Part shown: positions 42,836 through 51,567 of the stretch, in pieces | Layout of the letters: each line of letters begins with the position of its first letter | Position numbering within the stretch: position 1 is the stretch's first letter | Assembly (NCBI GenBank): GCA_029256185.1 | Contig: JAQSYI010000034.1 | Span: 62,001 to 126,000 of the forward strand | Length of the DNA stretch: 64,000 bases | Origin: Paenibacillaceae bacterium | GTDB lineage: Bacteria > Bacillota > Bacilli > Paenibacillales > NBRC-103111 | Reading direction: 5' to 3' | The notes under the pieces: model-generated | The model's database searches: none | What the model was told of the DNA's origin: nothing | Seen by the model: the letters and a program-made list of their open reading frames with translations, nothing else | Program-made: the position numbers and the translations under genes

Positions 42836-43908
42836 CCCGCCGCCTCCTTTTTCCGCTTCGCCATGAAGGGCTTGAACAGCCACTTGACCAGACCGCTTGC
42901 CGCCACGAAGAAGATCACAAGACCGATAATCACCCGGATTATCTCGGGAGGGACATCCGCTTCGAAGCTCATGCCGGCCGAGCCGTATGTAAGGAAGCCG
43001 AACAGAATGGAGCTGAACAGAATGCCTACGGGATGATTGCCGCCCAAGAGAGCCACGGCAATCCCGTCGAAGCCGTGTCCGGTGCTGGCTGCCGCACGGG
43101 TCATATAGCCGAACACGCCCAATACCTCAATCACCCCGGCCAGTCCGGCGAACATGCCGCCGACAAACATCGCCTTGACTATATTCGCTTTGACGTTCAT
43201 GCCGGCATACTGGGCCGCATGGGGGTTATGCCCCACTGCACGCAACTCGTACCCCTGCTTGGTCTTCCACAGCAGGATATAGAACACAGGAACTGCCAAA
43301 ACCGCCAACAGCACACCCCAATGAAGCCGGGAACCGCCGAACATCCCCGACAGCCAACTGGAGGTGATGGAAGCCCCGGCATTGATCATCCCCGACCGCT
43401 GAGTGCCTTCTGCAAGAAGGAAGCGGCCGATCAGATAATTGGCCAGATACAAGGCGATCCAGTTCATCATAATGCTGGTGATAACCTCGTTGATGCCACG
43501 GGCCGCCTTGAGCCATCCAACGATCGCTCCCCACATTCCTCCGGTGAGCATTCCGGCGATAATCGCCAGAGGCGCATGAATGAAGGCGGGCAGATCAACG
43601 CCCACACCCACCCAGACGGCGCCAAGCATGCCCATAACCAATTGGCCTTCAGCTCCGATATTGAACAACCCGGTCCGGTAAGCGAAGGCAACGGACAGTC
43701 CGCACAATAGCAGAGGCGTAATCTCCCGCATGGTTTCTCCAATATCATAGGAACTGCCGAATACCTTCTCCACAAGTGCCGCGTAGGACTTCAACGGATT
43801 GAAGCCGCCGATCAGCATAATGACAGCGCCAGCCAACAGCCCAAGCAAGATGGCCACCAGCGGGACAAGCGCGGAGTCCTTCATGAATACCTTCATCCAT
43901 TTATTCAT
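42832..43908 (-). CDS. nupP: Nucleoside ABC transporter permease 1 (NupP-like)
   Basis: A 358-residue BPD_transp_2 permease with eight to ten helices. The family segment RTGLFNIGAEGQLVMGMLGAV and the loop RAVGHNPHAAQYAGMNVKANIVKAMFVGGMFAGLAGVIEVLG are seen. It pairs with the next gene to form the membrane channel. ATG 43908 has GGGGGGAG 7 nt upstream and overlaps the ATPase gene by 8 nt. Overlaps on both sides show tight translational coupling in the operon. Confidence 0.91.
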   Translation of the reverse strand: MNKWMKVFMKDSALVPLVAILLGLLAGAVIMLIGGFNPLKSYAALVEKVFGSSYDIGETMREITPLLLCGLSVAFAYRTGLFNIGAEGQLVMGMLGAVWVGVGVDLPAFIHAPLAIIAGMLTGGMWGAIVGWLKAARGINEVITSIMMNWIALYLANYLIGRFLLAEGTQRSGMINAGASITSSWLSGMFGGSRLHWGVLLAVLAVPVFYILLWKTKQGYELRAVGHNPHAAQYAGMNVKANIVKAMFVGGMFAGLAGVIEVLGVFGYMTRAAASTGHGFDGIAVALLGGNHPVGILFSSILFGFLTYGSAGMSFEADVPPEIIRVIIGLVIFFVAASGLVKWLFKPFMAKRKKEAAG

Positions 43909-45454
43909 GCTTGGGCTCCCCCCTTCTGCTGCCGGCCATCAAGAGGCCCAATTCCTGGTCATCCGTGTCCTCCGGCCGGACCTCCCCGACCACGCGTCCT
44001 TCATACATGACAATAATCCGGTCGGACAGCTTCATGATTTCCTCCAGCTCAAAGGACACCAGAATAACCGCTTTACCCTTATTGCGCAGCTCCACCAACC
44101 GTTTATGAATAAATTCAATCGCTCCCACATCGAGTCCCCGGGTCGGCTGGGCCGCAATCAGCACATCCGGATTCTGGTCCAATTCCCGGGCGATTATCGC
44201 CTTTTGCTGATTGCCTCCTGACAGAGAACGGGCTTTCACTCCGGTCCCGGAAGCCCTCACGTCAAAGTCGGCGATAAGGCGCCTGGCATGCTCTTCCATG
44301 GCTCCTTCATGAATAAAGCCGTTCTTGTTAAACGGCGGCTTGAAATAGCGGTTCAGCACCATGTTCTCTCTCAGGGAAAAATCCAGCACCAGCCCATGCT
44401 TGTGCCTGTCCTCCGGGATGAGTGACAGACCTGCCTGGGCAATGGCCCGCGGCGTCTTGTTGGTCGCATCCCGCCCCTTCAAGATCACCCTGCCGGACTC
44501 TACCTTGCGCAGCCCTGTGAGCGCCTGGATCAGTTCGCTCTGTCCGTTGCCGTCCACCCCGGCCACGCCGAGGATTTCGCCGCCCCTTACTTGAAACGAG
44601 ATTCCCTTCAGCGCCTTCAAGCCCCGGGCGTCACGAACCTCCACATCCTGGACATCCAGCATAGACTCTAAAACATTGGACTTTGACTTAACGATATCAA
44701 ACGATACATTTCGTCCCACCATCGCTTCGGCCAATTGAGTAGGAGATGTCTCCCCTGTACGGACAGAGCCCACAACTTTGCCCCTGCGGATGATGGTAAC
44801 ACGATCGGAAATAGCCATAATCTCTTTGAGCTTATGGGTGATCAGAATAATCGATTTGCCCTGTTTGGTCAAATTGCGCATAATCCCCAGCAACTCTTCA
44901 ATTTCTTGGGGTATCAATACTGCCGTAGGCTCATCAAAAATGATGATATCCGCCCCCCGGTACAGCGTCTTCAGAATCTCAACCCGCTGCTGCATCCCCA
45001 CGGAAATATCCTCAATCCGGGCGTTAGGGTCAACCTGAAGCCCATACAGGTTGGACAAGCGCTCCACTTCGGCGGCCGCCTTCTTGATATCGGTAGCCAG
45101 CCCTTTCCGGGGCTCGCTGCCCAAAATAATATTCTCCGCTACGGTAAAAGGGTGCACCAGCTTAAAATGCTGGTGCACCATTCCAATACCGAGCTTGATC
45201 GCTTTATTCGGCCCGTCGATGACCACTTGCTCCCCGTTGACCAGAATCTCCCCTTCATCAGGCTGGTACAGACCGAAGAGAATGTTCATAAGCGTGGATT
45301 TGCCGGCTCCATTTTCCCCCAATAGAGCATGGATCTCGCCCTTGCGCAGTTCCAGGGTGATGGAATCATTGGCTGTGATGCCGGGGAATCGTTTGGTGAC
45401 CCCCCGCATCTCCACCACGACGGGAGCCGCTTGGACTTCTGCCGCTCGGTTCAT
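43901..45454 (-). CDS. nupO: Nucleoside ABC transporter ATPase, two nucleotide-binding domains (NupO-like)
   Basis: A 517-residue double ATPase of the RbsA/MglA/NupO type. First domain: Walker A GENGAGKST, then a conserved signature region ISVGMQQRVEILK and Walker B IIIFDEPTAVL. Second domain: a degenerate Walker A-like GVDGNGQSE, signature LSGGNQQKAIIARE and DVLIAAQPTRGLD. The asymmetric second site is usual in this family. ATG 45454 starts 10 nt after the lipoprotein gene ends; its ribosome site is weak (GTGAGTG), hinting at coupling. Confidence 0.93.
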   Translation of the reverse strand: MNRAAEVQAAPVVVEMRGVTKRFPGITANDSITLELRKGEIHALLGENGAGKSTLMNILFGLYQPDEGEILVNGEQVVIDGPNKAIKLGIGMVHQHFKLVHPFTVAENIILGSEPRKGLATDIKKAAAEVERLSNLYGLQVDPNARIEDISVGMQQRVEILKTLYRGADIIIFDEPTAVLIPQEIEELLGIMRNLTKQGKSIILITHKLKEIMAISDRVTIIRRGKVVGSVRTGETSPTQLAEAMVGRNVSFDIVKSKSNVLESMLDVQDVEVRDARGLKALKGISFQVRGGEILGVAGVDGNGQSELIQALTGLRKVESGRVILKGRDATNKTPRAIAQAGLSLIPEDRHKHGLVLDFSLRENMVLNRYFKPPFNKNGFIHEGAMEEHARRLIADFDVRASGTGVKARSLSGGNQQKAIIARELDQNPDVLIAAQPTRGLDVGAIEFIHKRLVELRNKGKAVILVSFELEEIMKLSDRIIVMYEGRVVGEVRPEDTDDQELGLLMAGSRRGEPKHE

Positions 45455-45464
45455 CGAATCACAC

Positions 45465-46541
45465 TCACTTTTCGGGAACTTTGATTTCACCGCTGATAAT
45501 CTTGGCCTTGTATTCCTCGACCTTCTTCAGCACATCCGCAGGGACATTGGGATTGGCAGCGGGAAGACCAACGCCGTTATCCTTCAGACCCAGAACAACC
45601 GGTGTTGTATCGAAGGTGCCCTTGTCAATCAGCGTTTTGGAAACATCGTATACGGCCCGGTCCACATATTTCATCATCGAGGTTAACGTTACATCATTGC
45701 CGAACTCGACGGATTGATCCTTGTCCACGCCAATAACCCATACCTTCTTGCCCGCTTTGATGCGGTCCGTGGCTTCATTGAACACGCCGGTGCCGGTTCC
45801 GCCCGATGCATGGAAGATGATATCCACGCCGTCATTGTACATGGTTGCAGCAGCAGCCTTGCCTATGTCCGGCTTGTCGAAAGCGCCGGTATAGTTGACG
45901 GACACCTTGGCGTTGGGATTGGCCGCCGCCACCCCGGCCTTGAAGCCTGCTTCAAACCGCTTGATTACCACAATGTCTACGCCGCCGACAAACCCGACCT
46001 TGCCTGTCTGGGTCATCAGGCCGGCAACAACGCCGGTCAGGAAGGACCCTTCATGTTCGGCAAAGGTAACGGACTTCACGTTGGGAGCCTCCACCACGCT
46101 GTCGATAATCGCCAGCTTGGCATTGGGGTTGGCATTCGCCACCAGCTTCATGGCGTCGCCGATAATGAAGCCGATCCCCCAGGTGATGCTGTAGTTGTCT
46201 TTAACGAACGTGTTCAGGTTAGGCTGATAGTCGGTATCACCCTTGGATTGAAGATACTTCACCTCAGCTCCAGTGTCCGCCTTCAGCTTCTGCAGACCTT
46301 CCCATGCAGATTGGTTGAAGGACTTGTCGTTCACTCCGCCTACGTCGGTGACCATCCCGATCTTAAACGTCGGCGCCTTGCTGGCGGCTGGTGTTGGACT
46401 GGCTGCAACACTGGCAGCTGTGGAAGCCGCAGGACTGGCGGTGGCGGCTGCTCCGTTTTCTGCATCTTTCTTGCCGCAACCGGCTAAAGCGGATACCATC
46501 AGTACAGAAGCCGCTGTCAGAATAATACCTATCTTTTTCAT
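45465..46541 (-). CDS. nupN: BMP-family nucleoside-binding lipoprotein (NupN-like)
   Basis: A 358-residue lipoprotein of the Bmp/PnrA/Med family that binds purine nucleosides outside the membrane. Lipobox LAGC (Cys ~22), an Ala/Ser/Pro spacer (~30-55), then the BMP body: KIGMVTDVGGVNDKSFNQSAWEGLQ, VTFAEHEGSFLTGVVAGLMTQTGKVGFVGGVD, IFHASGGTGTGVFNEA and WVIGVDKDQ. ATG 46541 with GAGGGG 5 nt upstream. First gene of nupN-O-P-Q; the order matches the guanosine importer of B. subtilis, so nucleoside uptake is likely, the exact ligand unproven. Confidence 0.93.
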   Translation of the reverse strand: MKKIGIILTAASVLMVSALAGCGKKDAENGAAATASPAASTAASVAASPTPAASKAPTFKIGMVTDVGGVNDKSFNQSAWEGLQKLKADTGAEVKYLQSKGDTDYQPNLNTFVKDNYSITWGIGFIIGDAMKLVANANPNAKLAIIDSVVEAPNVKSVTFAEHEGSFLTGVVAGLMTQTGKVGFVGGVDIVVIKRFEAGFKAGVAAANPNAKVSVNYTGAFDKPDIGKAAAATMYNDGVDIIFHASGGTGTGVFNEATDRIKAGKKVWVIGVDKDQSVEFGNDVTLTSMMKYVDRAVYDVSKTLIDKGTFDTTPVVLGLKDNGVGLPAANPNVPADVLKKVEEYKAKIISGEIKVPEK

Positions 46542-46741
46542 TTCGTCCCCTCATTTCGCTCAATTTGGTTCTTGCATCTTGCAATCTGTCGCCCGGATCG
46601 ACCACTCGTCAATGCATTCCGCTGCATGGCTTTCCCCGAAAACAGTTCGAATTTGACGCTCCTGTGTGAATCATCCCCTAAGCTTCCCAGCTTGTTCCTT
46701 TTTTATGTATGTCCCCCTCTCTTCGGCAATGCGAGTGTACA

Positions 46742-46819
46742 CGTTAGAATAAGTGACATTAACAATCGAAATATCCTCTGTGGTTTGCCGATTCGAAACT
46801 CCCGTCATATATTCTAACA
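46742..46819 (-). other. Long-range inverted repeat in the nupN leader or operator region
   Basis: CGTTAGAATAAGTGAC (46742-46757) and GTCATATATTCTAACA (46804-46819) pair along 13 of 16 positions, with a perfect 9-bp outer stem. Inside, AATCG and CGATT can form a further 5-bp stem. It lies some 200 nt before nupN. No T-tract, so not a terminator. It could be a leader RNA fold or paired operator sites; it does not show the conserved purine-riboswitch bases. Confidence 0.5.
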
Positions 46820-46839
46820 TCAACATCCGCATCCGGCAA

Positions 46840-47118
46840 TTATTCTGGTATATATCCAGCCGGATCAGGCGAGGTCAGACGCTCAAGCCGCAGTAAATAG
46901 GCGAATGCCTCATCCTTGCTGTCCCCGCACATTTCCTCAGAAGGCTGCAGACCGGAACAGACAGGGGGTCGTCCGGGCATGCCAAACAGACGGCAATCCA
47001 ACGACTCGGTCAGTTGAATGCACGGAGTACCCGCAGGCTTGCCTCCCGGCATGCCCGGTATCGGAGAAGAGATCGATACGGCAATACAACAAGCGGCGCA
47101 TCCCTTACGGCAGTCCAC
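46840..47118 (-). CDS. YkgJ-type cysteine-cluster protein
   Basis: A 92-residue protein of the YkgJ/UPF0153 cysteine-cluster family, thought to bind zinc or an Fe-S cluster; function unknown. Conserved: DCRKGCAACCIAVSISSPIPGMPGGKPAGTPC, a middle Cys in DCRLFGMPGRPPVCSGLQPSEEMCG; eight cysteines in all. GTG 47118 is chosen because AGGAGGT lies 6 nt upstream and the family starts with this xCRxGC block; a longer in-frame TTG start (47175) adds 19 residues with no similarity. It precedes the nupN promoter region and is probably monocistronic. Confidence 0.88.
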   Translation of the reverse strand: MDCRKGCAACCIAVSISSPIPGMPGGKPAGTPCIQLTESLDCRLFGMPGRPPVCSGLQPSEEMCGDSKDEAFAYLLRLERLTSPDPAGYIPE

Positions 47119-47283
47119 ATCCCCACCTCCTGTCCCTGCTTCCAGCTTAGCAGACAACTTACCCGTTTGTCCCAAGAACTGCTATACCAGTTGCGTTATT
47201 GATTTTCCCCGCAAAATCCCTCGCCCAAAAGTGACGAGATGCTTCGAAGCAAAATGCGGGTACTTTTGGGGGAGCCCCCGAAT

Positions 47284-47308
47284 GTAAATGCCACAATCGG
47301 GCATTTAC
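47284..47308. other. Perfect 9-bp hairpin
   Basis: GTAAATGCC-acaatcg-GGCATTTAC, just downstream (minus sense) of the aldo/keto reductase terminator. No T-tract directly adjoining. May be a second, back-up hairpin or a protein site. Confidence 0.5.
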
Positions 47309-47311
47309 GCA

Positions 47312-47357
47312 AAAAAACAGCCCCTGCACAAGAGGCCGTCAGACCACTGGCAGGGGC
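47312..47357 (-). terminator. Terminator of the aldo/keto reductase gene
   Basis: Minus-strand GCCCCTGC (47350-47357) with GCAGGGGC (47320-47327), followed by TGTTTTTTT. Confidence 0.9.
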
Positions 47358-47373
47358 ATAAATATATCGGGCA

Positions 47374-48204
47374 TTAAAAGTTGAAATTATCGGGGTCGGA
47401 ACCCATCCGCTTGTCCTGGTTAAGCGCGTCGATGGCGGCCATGTCCTTGTCGCTTAGGACGAAATCGAACACATCTGCGTTCTCCTGCTGCCTGGACGCA
47501 CGGACGCTCTTCGGAATGGTCACCACGCCTTGCTGCAAATCCCAGCGCAGAATGACCTGGGAAGCCGTTTTGCCGTACTGGGCCCCAATCTCATTCAAGA
47601 CCGGGTGATCCACCAGCGCCCCCTGGGCAAGAGGACTCCAGGCTTCCATCTGGATGCCGTGCTCCTTGCAGAAGGCCAGCAGCGGCTTTTGCGTCAGGTA
47701 GGGATGGAACTCCAACTGGTTCACCATTGGCGCCATACCGCTATCCTGTATAATATCCTGGAGATGATGCACATGGAAGTTGCTCACGCCGATCGCTCTT
47801 ACGCGGCCTTCCTCATAGAGCTTGACCAGTGCCCTCCATGTCTCGATGTACTTGCCTTTAACAGGCCAATGGATCAGATACAGATCCAGGTAGTTCAGAC
47901 CCAGCTTGTCCAGACTGCTCTCGAAGGCCGCGATTGTGGAATCGAATCCTTGATCGCTGTTCCAGACCTTGGTCGTAATGAACAAATCCTCACGCGGCAC
48001 TCCGCATTCCCTGATGCCTTGTCCCACACCCGTCTCATTCCGGTAGGCTGCAGCGGTATCAATCGAGCGGTAGCCCAACCCCACAGCAGACTTTACCACA
48101 TCCGCCACCACGCCGCCGTCTTCCATCTTCCATACTCCAAGGCCCAGCCATGGCATTTTCACGCCGTTCTTCAACACTGTGCTGTCCGATAATGACGCAG
48201 GCAT
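47374..48204 (-). CDS. Aldo/keto reductase
   Basis: A 276-residue NADPH-dependent aldo/keto reductase of the AKR5-like (YvgN/YtbE) group, which reduces small aldehydes such as methylglyoxal in known members. Catalytic tetrad: Asp and Tyr in YRSIDTAAAYRNETGVGQGIRE, Lys in LFITTKVWNSDQG, His in YLDLYLIHWPVKG; the cofactor end is TIPKSVRASRQQENADVFDF. ATG 48204 with AAGGAG 7 nt upstream; an in-frame upstream extension lacks a ribosome site. Monocistronic with its own terminator. Confidence 0.95.
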   Translation of the reverse strand: MPASLSDSTVLKNGVKMPWLGLGVWKMEDGGVVADVVKSAVGLGYRSIDTAAAYRNETGVGQGIRECGVPREDLFITTKVWNSDQGFDSTIAAFESSLDKLGLNYLDLYLIHWPVKGKYIETWRALVKLYEEGRVRAIGVSNFHVHHLQDIIQDSGMAPMVNQLEFHPYLTQKPLLAFCKEHGIQMEAWSPLAQGALVDHPVLNEIGAQYGKTASQVILRWDLQQGVVTIPKSVRASRQQENADVFDFVLSDKDMAAIDALNQDKRMGSDPDNFNF

Positions 48205-48468
48205 CGTACCACTCCTTGTTCTGCTTATAGTTTGATGAAACAGCGAAAAGCTCTTTTGGTCCGCTATGCCTATTCTAGCACAGCGGGGCGCGCGAATCAC
48301 TCCGGCAGCAGCTGAGCGGAAACAGAGCCCTCCTCAGTCGAAACCAGTCCCCCAAATTAAAATGCCACAGGTGCCCGTAGTGGCCCATCGTATGCGAAAT
48401 TTCATACAGAATTAGGTGACAAAGAGTCACCCTTATTGTTTGTTCATTTTGCTGCCGCAGAAAAAAAA
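48205..48468. other. Intergenic region with short palindromes, no gene
   Basis: Holds the aldo/keto reductase promoter region and several small inverted repeats (GTATG-cgaaattt-CATAC near 48391-48408; GGTGAC-aaaga-GTCACC near 48414-48430). The latter is followed on the plus strand by CTTATTGTTT but no plus-strand gene lies upstream. I see no coding sequence. Confidence 0.5.
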
Positions 48469-48509
48469 GCCCGGGAGCCTAAGGAATAACATTCCCTCCG
48501 CTCCCGGGC
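48461..48509 (-). terminator. Terminator of carbohydrate locus 2
   Basis: Minus-strand GCCCGGGAGC (48500-48509) with GCTCCCGGGC (48469-48478), followed by eight T. Just after the GH105 stop. Confidence 0.95.
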
Positions 48510-48518
48510 TTCATCCTG

Positions 48519-49544
48519 CTACCATTCCTGCCGCGACAGCAGGGAGGAGAGGAATACCAGGGCAAGCCCCTGTCCCCAACCCTGCACTCTTTGGCAAGGC
48601 ACTCCCATGTATCCTGCAGCATCCTTCATAACCGCCGTTCCCGCCGATACGCCCAGCACCGATCCGTCCTCGGCGATCCGGGACAGCATCCCCGTGATGG
48701 AGCGGTTGACATATTTGTTGTACAGCTTGCCCTTGGAGATCAGCGCCGCAGCAATGCCCGCGGAAGCGGAGGTCTCCGTGTACGACTCCGGATTGTCCAG
48801 CACCGTGTGCCACAAGCCGTCTTCCGCCTGCAGCCTGACCAGTGCGCTTAGCTGGTCGCGAACGGAGCCCTCGATGATCATGAAGGAAGGATGCGTCACC
48901 TCAATCAGCCGCAGCGCCCTGACCATGGTGATGGCCGCCCAGGAATTGCCCCTGCCCCAGAAGATTCCGGACATGTGGCTCCGGGACAGATGGTCCCAGC
49001 CGTGGTAGTACAGATTGGTCCGCTCATCCTGCAGAAATTTCTCGTGTCCGTGATATTGCTTGATGCCATCCTCCAGATAATCCTCCCGGCCCAGCATATG
49101 ACCGATTCTGACCAGAAAGTAGCCCGCCATGAACATGGTATCCACCCAAGCCTGCTCCGGGAAGTTGTAGCTCTCGGAATTTACCGTGTGCTGGAAGATG
49201 CCGTCCGCGAACCGCACGGCGTCATTCTTCAGGAAATCCGCCATTTCAACCGCATGATCGATATACAGCTTGTCTCCGGTTGCCTTGTACAGGCTCAGCA
49301 GGGAATGTCCGATGGACACCGCATTCACCGTCAGCCTGGGCAGACCGTCCTCCAATTGCTCATCCACCCATTCCTTCAGCCGCTCCATATATTCCTGCTT
49401 CCCGGTAGCCTCATAAGCCTCCGCCACACCGTAGAAGGCAACTCCTCCAGGCCAATCCCAATCGAAGTCCATCCGGAAGGTTCTGTCCACTACCCGGTCG
49501 ATCACCGTCAGTATTTCTTGTTCATCATAAGCTAAAGCTGGCAT
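48519..49544 (-). CDS. GH105/GH88-family unsaturated uronyl hydrolase
   Basis: A 341-residue cytoplasmic glycoside hydrolase of the YteR/YesR type with an alpha/alpha-barrel. It removes the 4,5-unsaturated galacturonyl (or glucuronyl) end left by polysaccharide lyases. Seen: WDWPGGVAFYGVAEAYEATG near the N-terminus, NFPEQAWVDTMFMAGYFLVRIG holding the catalytic Asp (~residue 125), the barrel motif YHGWDHLSRSHMSGIFWGRGNSWAAI, and ETSASAGIAAAL. No signal peptide, so its substrate is imported first. ATG 49544 has GAGGAG 8 nt upstream. Last gene of the SBP-permease-permease operon, which therefore probably carries lyase-derived oligosaccharides, for example from rhamnogalacturonan. Confidence 0.92.
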   Translation of the reverse strand: MPALAYDEQEILTVIDRVVDRTFRMDFDWDWPGGVAFYGVAEAYEATGKQEYMERLKEWVDEQLEDGLPRLTVNAVSIGHSLLSLYKATGDKLYIDHAVEMADFLKNDAVRFADGIFQHTVNSESYNFPEQAWVDTMFMAGYFLVRIGHMLGREDYLEDGIKQYHGHEKFLQDERTNLYYHGWDHLSRSHMSGIFWGRGNSWAAITMVRALRLIEVTHPSFMIIEGSVRDQLSALVRLQAEDGLWHTVLDNPESYTETSASAGIAAALISKGKLYNKYVNRSITGMLSRIAEDGSVLGVSAGTAVMKDAAGYMGVPCQRVQGWGQGLALVFLSSLLSRQEW

Positions 49545-49570
49545 TTCTCTAGCTCCTCTCCCATGGCTTC

Positions 49571-49609
49571 TGTCTCTTATGATCTGTCTCTTATGATCTG
49601 TCTCTTATG
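49571..49609 (-). repeat. 14-bp tandem repeat between permease and hydrolase genes
   Basis: ATAAGAGACAG occurs three times on the minus strand with ATC between copies (14-bp period), in the 67-nt gap just after the permease stop. Short slipped-strand repeat; no function evident. Confidence 0.85.
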
Positions 49610-49611
49610 TG

Positions 49612-50493
49612 CTACCCCTTGACCGCACCGATCATAACGCCTTTGACAAAATACTTCTGCACAAAGGGATACACGCACAGAATCGGTACAGTGGCCACCA
49701 TAATCGTGGCATATTTGATCGTCTCGCCAATCTTGAACTGGTCGGCGGAGCTGGCCCCCGCGGACATGGAATCCGTGGAGTTGGCGATCAGAATCTCCCG
49801 CAGCACCAGCTGCAGGGGAAACAGATTCCGGTTCTTCAGGAAGATCGAGGCGTAGAACCAGGCGTTCCACTTCTCCACCGCATAATACAGGATCATGACC
49901 GCCACCACCGGCATGGACAGAGGCAGCACGATCTTGAACAGGATGGTCAGATGGTTGGCCCCGTCGATCTTGGCCGATTCCTCCAGGCTTTCGGGGATAG
50001 CCATAAACGAGGTGCGCATGATGATCAGATTGAAGGTGCTGACGGCAAAGGGAATGATGGTAGCCCACAGGGAGTCCACCAGACCCACATTCTTCACAAT
50101 CAGATACAGCGGCACCAGTCCTCCGTGGAAGAACATGGTGAATACAATCAGGAAGGTAAACAAATTGTTCCACATCACATTGCGGCGGGACAGCACATAC
50201 GCCGCAATCGCCGTCAGCAGCAGGTTGATGGATACCCCTACCACCAGGATGAACAGAGTATTGCCGTAGCCCTTGATGATCCCGGGATTCTTGAACACGC
50301 TTTGGTAAGCGTCCAGGCTGAAGCCCAGCGGCTTGTACAGGAGCCCCTTATGGGCAATCAGCTGGCTGGAATCGCTGATGGAAGCGAAGGTTACATACAA
50401 AAGCGGGTAGATTGTAACGACCACCAGCAGCGAAAGAAGAATATAGATGACGATGTCGAAGGTCTTGTCTCCGGAACTGCGCTTTATCTCCAT
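49612..50493 (-). CDS. YtcP-type sugar ABC transporter permease (locus 2)
   Basis: A 293-residue CUT1 permease with six helices (first ~14-37) and the EAA loop MAIPESLEESAKIDGANHLTILFKIVLPLSMPVVAVM. The C-terminus VQKYFVKGVMIGAVKG matches YtcP proteins and the locus 1 counterpart. It pairs with the LplB-type permease encoded 12 nt upstream and uses an ATPase encoded elsewhere. ATG 50493 with GGAGGGAG nearby. Directly precedes the GH105 gene. Confidence 0.93.
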   Translation of the reverse strand: MEIKRSSGDKTFDIVIYILLSLLVVVTIYPLLYVTFASISDSSQLIAHKGLLYKPLGFSLDAYQSVFKNPGIIKGYGNTLFILVVGVSINLLLTAIAAYVLSRRNVMWNNLFTFLIVFTMFFHGGLVPLYLIVKNVGLVDSLWATIIPFAVSTFNLIIMRTSFMAIPESLEESAKIDGANHLTILFKIVLPLSMPVVAVMILYYAVEKWNAWFYASIFLKNRNLFPLQLVLREILIANSTDSMSAGASSADQFKIGETIKYATIMVATVPILCVYPFVQKYFVKGVMIGAVKG

Positions 50494-50505
50494 AATGGCT
50501 CCCTC

Positions 50506-51465
50506 CTACCACAGACCGCTGTCGTTCACCCTGCGGCTCACATAATTGGCCGAAATCAGCAGTATCAGATTGATGACCGAGTTGAACAGCCCTACAGCGG
50601 CGCTGTAGCTCCATCCGAACTCCAGCAGCCCCTTCCGGTATACGAAGGACGAGATGACATCCGCCGTTTCGTACGTTACGGGACTGTATAGCAGAATAAT
50701 CTTCTCGAAGCCCACATTCAGCATATTGCCCATCCGCAGGATGAACATGATAGTGATGGTGGGCAGAATGCCCGGCAGCGTAATATGCAGCATCTGCTTC
50801 AGGCGGCTCGCCCCGTCAATGCGGGCGGCCTCGTACTGCTCCTGGTCAATCCCCATGAGCGCGGCTATATAGATAATCGATTCCCAGCCAATCTTCTGCC
50901 AGATCTCCGACAGAATATAGATGGGGCGGAACAATCCCGGCTTTTGCAGCATCGCAGCCCCGTCGTAGCCGAAGGCAGTGAAGAGGGAATTGATGATTCC
51001 GTCACTGTTGGTAAAGTCGGTGATCATCCCGCAGATAACCACCAGCGATATGAAATAAGGCATATACGAGATGGTCTGCACAACGCGCTTGAAGCCCTGG
51101 TTCCGCACCTCGTTAATGAGCAAGGCCAGTATAATCGGTGCGGGAAACATGAACAGCAGGGAATACAAACTGATAATCACGGTATTGGTCAGAATCCGCC
51201 AGAAATAATAAGTACCGAAGAAATCACGGAAGTGCTGGAACCCGGCCCAATCGCTTCCGATAATTCCCTTCATGGGGGAATAGTCCTTAAAGGCGATAAT
51301 TGCTCCGTACATGGGCGCATAATGGAAGATAATATAATAGACCAGAACAGGCACCATCATGAGATAAAGGAGCTTGTTCAATGAAAAATCCCGGAAAAAC
51401 CTGTGTCTGAAGCTGTTACGGTCGATTGCCAACGCCTCTTTGCCGAGGGGAACCGCTTTGGCCAT
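50506..51465 (-). CDS. LplB-type sugar ABC transporter permease (locus 2)
   Basis: A 319-residue CUT1 permease with six helices. Family marks: YIIFHYAPMYGAIIAFKDYSPMKGI near residue 45, EAA loop DQEQYEAARIDGASRLKQMLHITLPGILPT, and the end SANYVSRRVNDSGLW. ATG 51465 is preferred over the GTG three codons earlier, since AAGGAGG lies 10 nt before it and only 2 nt before the GTG. About 100 nt separate it from the lipoprotein gene upstream. Confidence 0.92.
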   Translation of the reverse strand: MAKAVPLGKEALAIDRNSFRHRFFRDFSLNKLLYLMMVPVLVYYIIFHYAPMYGAIIAFKDYSPMKGIIGSDWAGFQHFRDFFGTYYFWRILTNTVIISLYSLLFMFPAPIILALLINEVRNQGFKRVVQTISYMPYFISLVVICGMITDFTNSDGIINSLFTAFGYDGAAMLQKPGLFRPIYILSEIWQKIGWESIIYIAALMGIDQEQYEAARIDGASRLKQMLHITLPGILPTITIMFILRMGNMLNVGFEKIILLYSPVTYETADVISSFVYRKGLLEFGWSYSAAVGLFNSVINLILLISANYVSRRVNDSGLW

Positions 51466-51567
51466 CTCTGCCACTCCTCCTTACTTTTCTCTGTTTGCAA
51501 GCTGCCCGCCTGCCAGGAGCCGGGGAGACCCAACTGCATTCTCTCCCCGGCCGCTGCCCGCTGCGGA

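Noticed and set aside
46742..46819. Purine riboswitch
   Set aside because: The conserved junction bases and the two kissing loops are not found.
49571..49609. Transposon end (Tn5-like mosaic end)
   Set aside because: Only 11 nt match, the rest of the 19-nt end is absent, and there is no transposase or target duplication.
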